This document shows, in pieces, positions 1-6,001 of a stretch of DNA of 6,001 nucleotides. Within the stretch, counting starts at the first letter, position 1. Each line of letters begins with the position of its first letter. The notes below the pieces were generated by a model that was given only the letters and a program-made list of their open reading frames with translations, ran no database searches and was not told the DNA's origin. Source of the stretch: Pseudomonadota bacterium (lineage in GTDB: Bacteria; Pseudomonadota; Alphaproteobacteria; Sphingomonadales; Sphingomonadaceae); the NCBI GenBank assembly GCA_023436615.1, contig JAEZIO010000075.1, positions 1 to 6,001 on the forward strand, read 5' to 3'. The translations under genes and the position numbers were made by a program.

Positions 1-1283
1 TCCTTGAAGCGGTCGGCGATATAGAGATAGCCGTCACTGTCGAGGTATCCGGCATCTCCGGTCGAGAACCAGCCGTCCTCGCTCAGCGCCTCTTTCGTGG
101 CATCCTCGCGCTTCCAATAGCCAACCATATTGCAGGTCGAACGCACCTGAATCTCGCCGATCTCGTCGTCAGGCAGCACATTGCGTTTGGTATCGACAAT
201 GCGGATTTCCGTCCCCGGCACAGGCAGACCCGCCCCGCGCATCCGCTTGTTGCCCTCGGCGCTGTGATCCTGTGGAGGAAGATAGGCGATAGTGCCCGTG
301 GTTTCGGTTGCGCCATACTGCTGCACGAAACCACAGCCGAACACCGCCGTCGCCTGTTTCAGCAACTCCAGCGCAATGGGCGACGCCCCGTAAAGGATGT
401 AGCGCAGACGGCTGTAATCAATATCCTTTACACGCGGGTTCATCAGCAGCATGTGCAGCGCCGTCGGCACCACAAACAGCTTGTTGATCCCCGCCGCCAG
501 CGCATCCAGCACCTGATCGGGAATGAACTCGCGCTGTATGATGTTTCTGGCCCCGTTGAAATAGCCAACGGTGCCCCAGCCCACCCCGCCAACATGGCCC
601 AAGGGCATGGCAATCAGGTTCACATCGTCCGCTTCCCAGCGCGCCCAATCCAGTTTGGGATCATCCGGCAGGTGACGGTTACCGAGCATATTGAAGTGGC
701 TCAGCATCACCCCCTTGGGCAGCCCCGTCGTGCCGGAGGTATAGAGCTGAAGACAGACCTCGGACGGATCAACACCCACCGAGGGATCGCTATCGGGTGC
801 CGCATCACGCCACTGGCCATAGACCGGATAGCCTGCCGCCCCGCCTTCCAGCGTCACCAGCTTGGCTTGCGGCATCAATGCCTTGAAGGTGTCCAGACGC
901 TCGAACTGGTCCGGCCCCACAAACAGTATCTTTGCCTCGCCATCATTGACGATATGGGCAATCTCGGGCGGTGCCAGTCTCCAAATGATCGGCACATTGA
1001 CCGCCCCTGCCTTGGCAGCCCCGAAATAGATTTCGAAAAACTCGTCGCAACCCTTGCCCACAAAGGAGACGCGATCACCCTTGTTAACTCCGGCTGCAAT
1101 CAGGGCATTGGCCACCTTGTTCGAGCGGCGGTCCAGTTCGGACCAGCTCGTTTCACGACCCTCGAAGACGCTGGCGATATTCAGGGGGCGTGTGCGGCCA
1201 TAATGGCGCGGAATATCCCCCAATGTCGGCATGGCGTCATAGTCGATATCGGACACGACGGTCTGTGCACGGGCCAAGGCCAT
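1..1283 (-). CDS. AMP-forming acyl-CoA synthetase (ANL superfamily), C-terminus cut off by window edge
   Basis: Predicted cytoplasmic ligase that activates a carboxylic acid with ATP to an acyl-adenylate and passes it to CoA. I translated it by hand: the frame is open from the ATG at 1283 to the left edge (427 codons, no stop), so about 80-110 C-terminal residues are missing. Visible ANL core motifs, in order: the P-loop YTSGTTGLPKG (residues 181-191), MPLGHVGG (226-233), the adenylate-binding YGATE (323-327), and TGDAGYLDSDGYLYIADRFK (408-427), which ends at the hinge. The catalytic lysine of the C-terminal lid lies outside the window. The start is supported by GGGAGG (1290-1295) six bases upstream. 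The gene lies 111 bp downstream of the LuxR-type gene on the same strand, with no terminator seen between them. The acid specificity (fatty, aryl or steroid side chain) cannot be told. The family is certain; the substrate is unknown. Confidence 0.95.
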   Translation of the reverse strand, partial: MALARAQTVVSDIDYDAMPTLGDIPRHYGRTRPLNIASVFEGRETSWSELDRRSNKVANALIAAGVNKGDRVSFVGKGCDEFFEIYFGAAKAGAVNVPIIWRLAPPEIAHIVNDGEAKILFVGPDQFERLDTFKALMPQAKLVTLEGGAAGYPVYGQWRDAAPDSDPSVGVDPSEVCLQLYTSGTTGLPKGVMLSHFNMLGNRHLPDDPKLDWARWEADDVNLIAMPLGHVGGVGWGTVGYFNGARNIIQREFIPDQVLDALAAGINKLFVVPTALHMLLMNPRVKDIDYSRLRYILYGASPIALELLKQATAVFGCGFVQQYGATETTGTIAYLPPQDHSAEGNKRMRGAGLPVPGTEIRIVDTKRNVLPDDEIGEIQVRSTCNMVGYWKREDATKEALSEDGWFSTGDAGYLDSDGYLYIADRFK

Positions 1284-1289
1284 GGATAT

Positions 1290-1295
1290 CCTCCC
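1290..1295 (-). promoter_or_regulatory. Ribosome-binding site of the minus-strand acyl-CoA synthetase
   Basis: GGGAGG on the minus strand, six bases before the ATG at 1283. It is a good Shine-Dalgarno match at normal spacing and fixes the start of this synthetase. Confidence 0.8.
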
Positions 1296-1340
1296 GATTG
1301 CCCTGTCAGCGGGCCGCCCTCTTCATGGGGCTGTAGAGAA

Positions 1341-1371
1341 TATTAACTGACCGCTTAGCCCGCTTTGACAA
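1341..1371 (-). promoter_or_regulatory. Possible promoter of the minus-strand acyl-CoA synthetase
   Basis: On the minus strand TTGTCA (1371-1366) matches the -35 consensus at five of six positions. It is followed 19 bases later by TTAATA (1346-1341), a weak -10 match; TAATAT one base further on is a better hexamer but gives 20-base spacing. Spacing longer than 17 is typical of promoters that need an activator. The 5' leader to the ATG would be about 50 bases. This is inference from pattern only; co-transcription from the regulator gene is equally possible. Confidence 0.3.
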
Positions 1372-1389
1372 CTATCGTTTCCGATAGGT
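1370..1389. promoter_or_regulatory. 20-bp imperfect dyad, candidate LuxR-type operator
   Basis: The arms CTATCG (1372-1377) and CGATAG (1382-1387) are perfect inverted repeats separated by TTTC; an outer A/T pair (1370/1389) completes a 20-bp frame. Binding sites of LuxR-family regulators are commonly dyads of about this size. The dyad begins five bases past the stop codon of the regulator gene and its edge overlaps the possible -35 element of the synthetase, so its centre would lie about 42-46 bp before transcription start, a usual activator position. Read as RNA from the minus strand it would be a six-pair stem with a GAAA tetraloop, so a transcript-end hairpin is the alternative; there is no T-tract, which argues against a terminator. 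Confidence 0.4.
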
Positions 1390-1394
1390 TTTGA

Positions 1395-2174
1395 TCACCT
1401 TGTGCTGACAAACCCGAGAGATGCAGCCTGCTGGACGATGCGCAGACGCCCCGTCCGTCCCAGTTTCTCGCCCGCATTCTTCAGGTGGAAGCGAACAGTC
1501 GGCGTGGAAAGATCAAGGATCACACCAATCTCGGCATCGGTCTTTCCGCCCGCCGCCAGTTTCAGACACTGGATCTCACGCCGCGTCAGACGAATGGCGC
1601 GGATCGGCTCGCGACCCTTGTGGGTCTCGTCGCACAGGGCGATGAACTGCAATGCCTCGACCTGCATCTGCATCGAGTGCTGCTCGAAAATGGCCTCGAT
1701 ATCGCTCGGCTCGTCCGCCGCCCAGACGACAGCGCCAATCACATTGCCGGGCAGATGCACGGGGCAAACGATGGACTGTCTCATTCGCGTTTCAAACGAT
1801 GCCAATTGCTCGATCAGGCTGGCATCCAGCGGCATGGTGCGCCAGCTGCCGACCTTACCGTCGTTGAAAAAGAACGGCTCGGCCATCTGTCGCACGACCG
1901 CAAAAATCCCCATCCGCAGTGTCAGGTCGGGCTGGCGCCAATAGTCGCGCCCATAGGTGCCAAAGTCGAACAGATGCGGCACTGGCTCGCCGCTGGCATC
2001 AGTGACAGGACGGGTGGAGGAAATATCCGCCCATGCCGCCACATGCGGCACCCCGATATCCGCTCCCAACTGGGCGATCCGTGCCGCCCTTTCGGTGATG
2101 CTCAGGTCCTTGGCTGTCATCTCGTCCGCTGTTCCCCTGCCCCCTATCATTACTAACAGGTTCTCGACCGACAA
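1395..2174 (-). CDS. LuxR-family transcriptional regulator with an autoinducer-domain-like ligand domain
   Basis: Predicted cytoplasmic DNA-binding regulator of up to 259 residues, the usual size for two-domain LuxR/TraR proteins. The C-terminal helix-turn-helix is clear (residues 194-259): LTRREIQCL (196-204), then TDAEIG, then TVRFHLKNAGEKLG (226-239) with the recognition helix. Residues of about 25-180 resemble the autoinducer-binding domain, including YGRDYW (74-79) and a RQSIVCPVHLPGNVIGAVVWA-like strand pair (132-151). By my eye alignment to TraR, several acyl-homoserine-lactone contact residues are changed: the Trp57 place is Tyr74, the Asp70-Pro71 pair is missing, and the conserved Gly in the RxGI stretch is Ser134. 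No receiver domain is present, so it is not a two-component regulator. The start is uncertain: the longest frame begins at a TTG (2174) with no good ribosome-binding site and a stop two codons upstream; ATGs at 2150 (residue 9) and 2120 (residue 19) are alternatives. The gene diverges from the receptor and precedes a synthetase, so it probably controls one or both. Confidence 0.9.
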   Translation of the reverse strand: MSVENLLVMIGGRGTADEMTAKDLSITERAARIAQLGADIGVPHVAAWADISSTRPVTDASGEPVPHLFDFGTYGRDYWRQPDLTLRMGIFAVVRQMAEPFFFNDGKVGSWRTMPLDASLIEQLASFETRMRQSIVCPVHLPGNVIGAVVWAADEPSDIEAIFEQHSMQMQVEALQFIALCDETHKGREPIRAIRLTRREIQCLKLAAGGKTDAEIGVILDLSTPTVRFHLKNAGEKLGRTGRLRIVQQAASLGFVSTR

Positions 2175-2206
2175 GCTCTATGTAATCGTCCGACTAAATA
2201 ACGGCG

Positions 2207-2218
2207 TCGTTTGAACGA
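2207..2218. promoter_or_regulatory. 12-bp dyad in the divergent promoter region, possible operator
   Basis: TCGTT and AACGA are perfect five-base inverted repeats around a TG centre. The site lies 33-44 bp upstream of the longest regulator start and about 115 bp upstream of the receptor ATG, so it could serve autoregulation or activation of the receptor. A dyad this short can arise by chance. Confidence 0.25.
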
Positions 2219-2297
2219 TAAGCGCCAGTACCGCCCCGTTGCGTCAGTATTCCAAGGGTCGCGCCATTCGTCTTTCCGATGATCGTTACAGCAATGA

Positions 2298-2315
2298 CAG
2301 CGGCTGAAGCTGCTG
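2298..2315 (+). other. Small hairpin in the receptor 5' leader
   Basis: CAGCGGC (2298-2304) and GCTGCTG (2309-2315) can pair over seven positions (one G-T wobble) around a TGAA loop, ending six bases before the ribosome-binding site of the receptor. It might protect the leader or tune translation. It does not cover the ribosome-binding site, and its role is unknown. Confidence 0.25.
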
Positions 2316-2320
2316 CATCA

Positions 2321-2327
2321 AGGGAGG
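2321..2327 (+). promoter_or_regulatory. Ribosome-binding site of the TonB-dependent receptor
   Basis: AGGGAGG with seven bases before the ATG at 2335. The spacing favours this ATG over the second in-frame ATG at 2344, which would be 16 bases away. Confidence 0.85.
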
Positions 2328-2334
2328 AAGGGTT

Positions 2335-4791
2335 ATGTCGAGAATGGTCAAAGCCAAGACCTTACTGATGGCGGGGGCCGCTATGGCGACCCTGTTTGCC
2401 ATGCCGGCCTATGCACAACAGGCCGATAACGAACAGGCAACTGCCGTCGGTGATATCGTCGTCACCGCCCAGCGCCGCGAGCAAAGCATCAACTCTGTCG
2501 GCATGGGCATTCAGGCCTTTGGCGCAGAGGCACTCGACAACCTTCAGGTCACCGATGTGAAGGATCTGAGCATCGTTGCTCCCTCCTTCACCGTGACACA
2601 GGGCTATCACGGCGTGCCGATCTATACGCTGCGCGGGATTGGCTTCAACACCATCAACCTGTCCTCGACCTCCACTGTCGGCTCCTATGTTGACGATGTG
2701 GCCTATGCCTATCCGTTCATGCTGTCCGGCCCCATCTTCGACATCCAGCGCGTCGAGGTTCTGAAAGGCCCGCAAGGCACGCTCTATGGGCGCAACAGCA
2801 CCGCAGGCCTCGTCGGCTTCGTCACCAACGCCCCCTCCCGCGAGTTTGAAGCCGGCGGCACTATCGAAGTCGGCAACTACGAGACCCTGAACTTCGAAAC
2901 CGCAGTCTCCGGTCCCCTCGGAGACAAGGCCGCCATGCGCTTGGCCATCCGCAAGGAACATTCCGGCGAAGGCTGGCAGGAGGACATGTCCTCGGGCGAA
3001 ACCCAGGGCAAGATCGACCGCATCGGTGCCCGCCTGCGCCTCGATTGGGAGCCTACCGAGCGCCTGAGCTTCAACCTCAGCCTGTCGGGTTGGCACAATG
3101 AGTCCGACACCATTACCGGTCAGGCCATCGGCTACACCCCCGCCACCGATCCGGGCATCCCGGGCCGCTTTGCCCTGTTCAATGCTCCGGGTCTGGTCAA
3201 CTACGTCGCCAATAACCAGCCGACCCACGGCAAGGATGCCAGCTGGGCCCCGCGCAATGTCCGCAACCGCGTTGTCGGCACCATTGCTGGCCTCGATGGC
3301 GACCTGAAGGAAAACTCGACCTTCCTCGGCGCGTCGCTTCGCACCACTCTGGACTTCAGCGACGATGTGCGTCTCGTCTCTCTGACGGGCTACAACTATC
3401 TGGATCGTAACGCCCTTTCTGACTGGTCGGGTGCCCCTTACGAGATCATGATCCAGCGTCTGGACGGCGAGGTGAAGTCCTTCTCGCAAGAGCTGCGCCT
3501 TGAGGGCCAGACCGAACGCCTGACATGGCTGATCGGCGGCTACTATGCCGAGGACAAGATCGTCGACAACAATGTCACCAATCTGAACGACAACGCCAAC
3601 GTCAGCATGATCCGCTATCAGGGCAATCTGCTGCTGGGCACGCCGTTCAACTCGCTAGGCTACACCTCTACCGACATGCTCGGAGCCTTCCGTGGCTATC
3701 GCGACCTTGGCCGGATCAATGCCGATACCAAGTCGATCTACGCCCACGGCGAATGGAAACTGTCGGACCAGCTAAACCTGACCACCGGCATCCGCTGGAC
3801 CAATGATACCCAGTCCTATGTCGGCTGCTCGGCGGACAACAACGGCTCGATGCTGCCCAACGTCAACGTCGTCAACCGCGCCCTGATCTACAACCTGTTC
3901 GGCGGCGTCTTCGCCCCGACCATCGCCCGCAACGGCTGCAACACCTACAATCCGGCTCTGGAGCGTTTCGCCGAAGGCACCCACGAAATCGACGAGGAAA
4001 ATGTCAGCTGGCGCCTCGGCCTCGACTGGCAGGCTTCAGACAGCACCCTGATCTATGGCTCGATTTCAGAAGGCTATAAGGCGGGCAACACCCCGATCAA
4101 CGCCGCCAACGTCTCGACCCAGAACGAACCCGCCCTGCAGGAAAAACTGCTCGCCTATGAGCTGGGCATCAAATCGGGTCTGGCCGATGGCCGCGTTCAG
4201 TTGAACGTCGCAGGCTTCTACTACGACTACACCGACAAGCAGATCTCGGTCTATTTCGCAGACCCGATCTACACCGCCCTGCGCCGCCTACAGAACGTAC
4301 CGGAATCCGAAGCCTATGGCGTGGATGCCGAACTGAACTGGCGCGTCACCGATGCTTTCAGCCTGAACCTTGCCGCCACCAAGCTCGAAACCAAGGTCAT
4401 CAACTACAACGGCACCAACGCCAACGGCCTGCCACAGCTTTACAACGACGTCCCCTTCCCCAACTCCCCCGAATGGACGGCCAGCATTACGGCCAACTAT
4501 GACGCCCCCATCAACGAACGCCTCGGCCTGCAAGCGACCCTGAACTATCGCTGGCAATCGGACACCGCCTCGGACCTTTCCGAAGGTCCGCTGTTCGAGG
4601 TCGATGCCTTCGGCACGCTCAACGGCTCGATCGGTCTTTATGACCTGAACGGCCGCTGGAAGCTGAACCTGTGGGGCCGCAACCTGTCCGACGAGTACTA
4701 TTGGACCTCGGTTTCGTCGAACGCCAACCTTGTCGTCCGCTTTGCCGGCAAGCCCCGGACCTTCGGTCTCAATCTCTCCTACGCCTACTAA
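2335..4791 (+). CDS. TonB-dependent outer-membrane receptor
   Basis: Predicted 22-strand outer-membrane barrel with an N-terminal plug that imports a substrate using energy from TonB-ExbB-ExbD. The protein is complete at 818 residues, normal for the family. Residues 1-27 form a signal peptide (basic start, hydrophobic core, AYA before Gln28). A TonB box, DIVVTAQ, sits at 40-46. The plug follows at about 50-165 and includes VLKGPQGTLYGRNSTAG (142-158). The barrel fills the rest and ends in FGLNLSYAY, an alternating C-terminal strand with an aromatic last residue as used for outer-membrane assembly. The mature protein has only two cysteines, Cys498 and Cys535, within one long predicted external loop, so they may form a disulfide. 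No extra N-terminal signalling domain of the FecA/FpvA type is present, so it is a plain transporter. The substrate is unknown; the neighbouring acyl-CoA ligases suggest an organic acid, lipid or related carbon source rather than a siderophore. It is divergent from the LuxR-type gene and ends at a strong terminator. Confidence 0.96.
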   Translation: MSRMVKAKTLLMAGAAMATLFAMPAYAQQADNEQATAVGDIVVTAQRREQSINSVGMGIQAFGAEALDNLQVTDVKDLSIVAPSFTVTQGYHGVPIYTLRGIGFNTINLSSTSTVGSYVDDVAYAYPFMLSGPIFDIQRVEVLKGPQGTLYGRNSTAGLVGFVTNAPSREFEAGGTIEVGNYETLNFETAVSGPLGDKAAMRLAIRKEHSGEGWQEDMSSGETQGKIDRIGARLRLDWEPTERLSFNLSLSGWHNESDTITGQAIGYTPATDPGIPGRFALFNAPGLVNYVANNQPTHGKDASWAPRNVRNRVVGTIAGLDGDLKENSTFLGASLRTTLDFSDDVRLVSLTGYNYLDRNALSDWSGAPYEIMIQRLDGEVKSFSQELRLEGQTERLTWLIGGYYAEDKIVDNNVTNLNDNANVSMIRYQGNLLLGTPFNSLGYTSTDMLGAFRGYRDLGRINADTKSIYAHGEWKLSDQLNLTTGIRWTNDTQSYVGCSADNNGSMLPNVNVVNRALIYNLFGGVFAPTIARNGCNTYNPALERFAEGTHEIDEENVSWRLGLDWQASDSTLIYGSISEGYKAGNTPINAANVSTQNEPALQEKLLAYELGIKSGLADGRVQLNVAGFYYDYTDKQISVYFADPIYTALRRLQNVPESEAYGVDAELNWRVTDAFSLNLAATKLETKVINYNGTNANGLPQLYNDVPFPNSPEWTASITANYDAPINERLGLQATLNYRWQSDTASDLSEGPLFEVDAFGTLNGSIGLYDLNGRWKLNLWGRNLSDEYYWTSVSSNANLVVRFAGKPRTFGLNLSYAY

Positions 4792-4811
4792 GACTGCCCC
4801 CACTAGGCTTC

Positions 4812-4846
4812 AGGGTCGCAACTCCGGTTGCGGCCCTTCTTTTTTT
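4812..4846 (+). terminator. Rho-independent terminator after the TonB receptor
   Basis: The stem AGGGTCGCAAC (4812-4822) pairs with GTTGCGGCCCT (4827-4837) over 11 positions (one G-T wobble) around a TCCG loop, and runs into TTCTTTTTTT (4837-4846). It lies 20 bases after the receptor stop codon, so the receptor and the following synthetase are probably separate transcription units. Confidence 0.93.
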
Positions 4847-4873
4847 GGTATTCATTACTTGAATAATTAAAAT
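4845..4873 (+). promoter_or_regulatory. Possible promoter of the plus-strand acyl-CoA synthetase
   Basis: TTGGTA (4845-4850, four of six to the -35 consensus) and TAAAAT (4868-4873, five of six to the -10) are spaced 17 bases apart in an AT-rich patch directly after the terminator. A start near 4880 would give a very short leader with the ribosome-binding site at its 5' end, which is tight. The AT-rich stretch may be coincidence, but a promoter is expected here because of the terminator before it. Confidence 0.35.
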
Positions 4874-4879
4874 AGGGAG

Positions 4880-4887
4880 AGGAGGGG
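4880..4887 (+). promoter_or_regulatory. Ribosome-binding site of the plus-strand acyl-CoA synthetase
   Basis: AGGAGGGG inside a longer purine run (GGGAGAGGAGGGG, 4875-4887), with 8-10 bases before the ATG at 4896. It supports that start. Confidence 0.75.
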
Positions 4888-4895
4888 TTCAGCCC

Positions 4896-6001
4896 ATGCA
4901 TCCGAGTGTCCACGCCCAGACCACGCCCGATAAACCGGCCCTGGTCATGGCCAGATCCGGCCAGTCCCTGACCTATTCCCAACTGGATGCCCTCTCCAAC
5001 CGCAACGCCCACGCCTTCCGCGCCGCAGGAGCCAAGGCCGGCGAGACCATCGCCATCTGTCTGCCCAATGTGCTGGGCTTTATCCCTCTGGTCTGGGGGG
5101 CCCACCGCGCAGGGCTAAGATACGTCTGTATATCCAGCCGCCTGACGGCCTCCGAACTGACCTACATCCTCAATGATTGCGCCGCCCGCATTCTGGTGCT
5201 GTCGCCCGATGTCGAGGTCGCCCGCAATCTGGACCTGTCGGATGCCCCCGACACCCGCGCCTATGCCTATGGCGGTAATCTCGCCGACCTGCCGCGCTGG
5301 GAGCCCCTCAGCGAGGCCCAGCCCTCGACACCCCTGCCCGATCAATCCGCAGGCACCGAGATGCTCTATTCCTCCGGCACAACAGGCCGCCCCAAGGGCA
5401 TCGCCCTGCCGTTCGAAACCACCGACATCCTCGTACCCGATGCCCTGACCATGATGGCGGCGGGCCTGTTCGGCATCAACGACCAGACCGTCTATCTGTC
5501 TCCCGCCCCGCTATACCACGCCGCGCCCTTGCGTTGGACCATGGCCGTCACGCGCCTGGGCGGCACTGCCATCATCATGGAATCCTACGATCCCGAACTG
5601 GCTTTGGCTTCGATCCAGAACCACCGCGTCACCGCTGGCCAGTTCGTGCCCACCCATTTCGTCCGTATGCTGAAACTGCCCGACGCCGTGCGCCAGTCGT
5701 ACGATGTCTCGACGATCAGGCTGGCCATCCACGCCGCCGCCCCCTGCCCCGTTCCGGTCAAGGAAGCCATGATCGACTGGTGGGGCCCTGTGCTGGTCGA
5801 ATACTATGCCGGAACCGAGGGCAATGACCTGACAATGATCAACTCCGCCGACTGGCTGACCCACAAGGGCTCGGTCGGCCCCGCAGTCCTTGGCAGGGTC
5901 CGCATCTGCAACGACGACGGCGACGAGCTTCCCGTGGGCGAGACCGGTCTGATCTACTTCTCCGACGGCCGCGCCTTCTCCTATCACAACGATCCCGACA
6001 A
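4896..6001 (+). CDS. AMP-forming acyl-CoA synthetase (ANL superfamily), C-terminus cut off by window edge
   Basis: Second predicted cytoplasmic ATP-dependent acid-CoA ligase. I translated it by hand: it is open from the ATG at 4896 to the right edge (368 codons, no stop), so about 130-160 residues, including the lid domain and its catalytic lysine, are missing. Motifs seen: N-terminal LTYSQLDALSNRNAHAFRAA (25-44), the P-loop YSSGTTGRPKG (158-168), SPAPLYHAAP with His208 (202-211), and the adenylate-binding YAGTEG (304-309). The gap from P-loop to YxGTE is of normal length, so nothing internal is missing. It differs clearly from the minus-strand synthetase (YSSGTTGRPKG against YTSGTTGLPKG; PLYHAAP against PLGHVGG), so the two are not a recent duplication and probably act on different acids. 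The gene starts after the terminator of the receptor gene and has its own strong ribosome-binding site. The substrate is not predictable from the motifs. Confidence 0.95.
   Translation, partial: MHPSVHAQTTPDKPALVMARSGQSLTYSQLDALSNRNAHAFRAAGAKAGETIAICLPNVLGFIPLVWGAHRAGLRYVCISSRLTASELTYILNDCAARILVLSPDVEVARNLDLSDAPDTRAYAYGGNLADLPRWEPLSEAQPSTPLPDQSAGTEMLYSSGTTGRPKGIALPFETTDILVPDALTMMAAGLFGINDQTVYLSPAPLYHAAPLRWTMAVTRLGGTAIIMESYDPELALASIQNHRVTAGQFVPTHFVRMLKLPDAVRQSYDVSTIRLAIHAAAPCPVPVKEAMIDWWGPVLVEYYAGTEGNDLTMINSADWLTHKGSVGPAVLGRVRICNDDGDELPVGETGLIYFSDGRAFSYHNDPD

Larger units (their letters stand above)
2175..2334. promoter_or_regulatory. Divergent intergenic region between the LuxR-type gene and the TonB receptor
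   Basis: About 160 bp with no credible gene; it must hold the promoters for both directions unless the regulator starts further in. It contains the dyad TCGTT-TG-AACGA (2207-2218), whose outer flanks GGCG (2203-2206) and CGCC (2223-2226) are also complementary. AACGAT (2214-2219) recurs inverted as ATCGTT at 2282-2287, and the same hexamer is found in the dyad at 1370-1389. It also occurs inside the regulator gene, so the recurrence is weak evidence. I found no convincing sigma-70 -35/-10 pair for either gene. Confidence 0.55.

Noticed and set aside
264..1346. Long plus-strand open frame (360 codons) opposite the minus-strand synthetase
   Set aside because: It is antisense to a gene with all the ANL core motifs, its translation is rich in Arg, His, Gly and Gln with no recognisable domain, and it runs past the synthetase start. 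It is a shadow frame of GC-rich coding DNA.
1372..1387. The CTATCG/CGATAG hairpin as a Rho-independent terminator of the regulator gene
   Set aside because: The six-pair stem has three A-T pairs and no T-tract follows on the minus strand, so intrinsic termination is unlikely.
1302..1408. Distant inverted copies TGTCAGC (1302-1308) and GCTGACA (1402-1408)
   Set aside because: Seven bases separated by about 93 bp, one copy inside the regulator coding sequence; expected by chance at this length.
1485..2156. Plus-strand open frame (223 codons) opposite the LuxR-type gene
   Set aside because: It is antisense to a gene with a canonical LuxR helix-turn-helix; no domain or ribosome-binding site supports it.
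2294..2368. Short upstream open frame starting at the ATG at 2294 and overlapping the receptor start out of frame
   Set aside because: It has no ribosome-binding site and the peptide shows no feature; the strong site at 2321-2327 serves the receptor ATG. A leader peptide role cannot be supported.
2362..3489. Long minus-strand open frame (375 codons) opposite the receptor
   Set aside because: The complementary strand encodes a complete receptor with signal peptide, TonB box and plug. The antisense product is low-complexity Gly/Ala/Val/Asp sequence without motifs or a ribosome-binding site.
1..6001. Mobile elements, CRISPR arrays, tRNA genes or other RNA genes
   Set aside because: I saw no transposase or integrase frames, no terminal inverted repeats, no spaced direct repeats and no tRNA-like cloverleaf. 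The non-coding stretches are all shorter than about 160 bp.

Overview
This 6-kb window looks like part of an alphaproteobacterial chromosome, most likely a sphingomonad. The DNA is GC-rich (roughly 60% by eye). The outer-membrane receptor has the layout common in that order: a cleavable signal ending in AYA-QQ, then a DIVVTAQ TonB box, then a plug with a VLKGPQGTLYGRNS-type stretch. The assignment rests on protein style only. No rRNA, tRNA or other taxonomic marker is present.

The layout has four protein genes and no mobile elements, CRISPR or RNA genes. From the left: (1) an AMP-forming acyl-CoA synthetase on the minus strand, with its C-terminus cut off by the left edge; (2) a LuxR-type regulator on the minus strand, 111 bp upstream of that synthetase and probably transcribed towards it; (3) a divergent intergenic region of about 160 bp; (4) a complete 818-residue TonB-dependent receptor on the plus strand, closed by a strong Rho-independent terminator; (5) a second, clearly different AMP-forming acyl-CoA synthetase on the plus strand, with its own strong ribosome-binding site, cut off by the right edge.

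The arrangement reads as an uptake-and-activation module. The receptor would bring a scarce or bulky compound across the outer membrane. The two ligases would activate carboxylic acids (the compound itself or breakdown intermediates) as CoA thioesters. The LuxR-type protein would switch the genes in response to a small molecule. The substrate cannot be read from the sequence. The least ordinary features are the regulator, whose ligand domain lacks most of the residues that hold acyl-homoserine lactones, and a dyad between the regulator and the first ligase, placed like an operator overlapping a -35 element. The genes are otherwise ordinary members of large families, and I see no clearly new system here.
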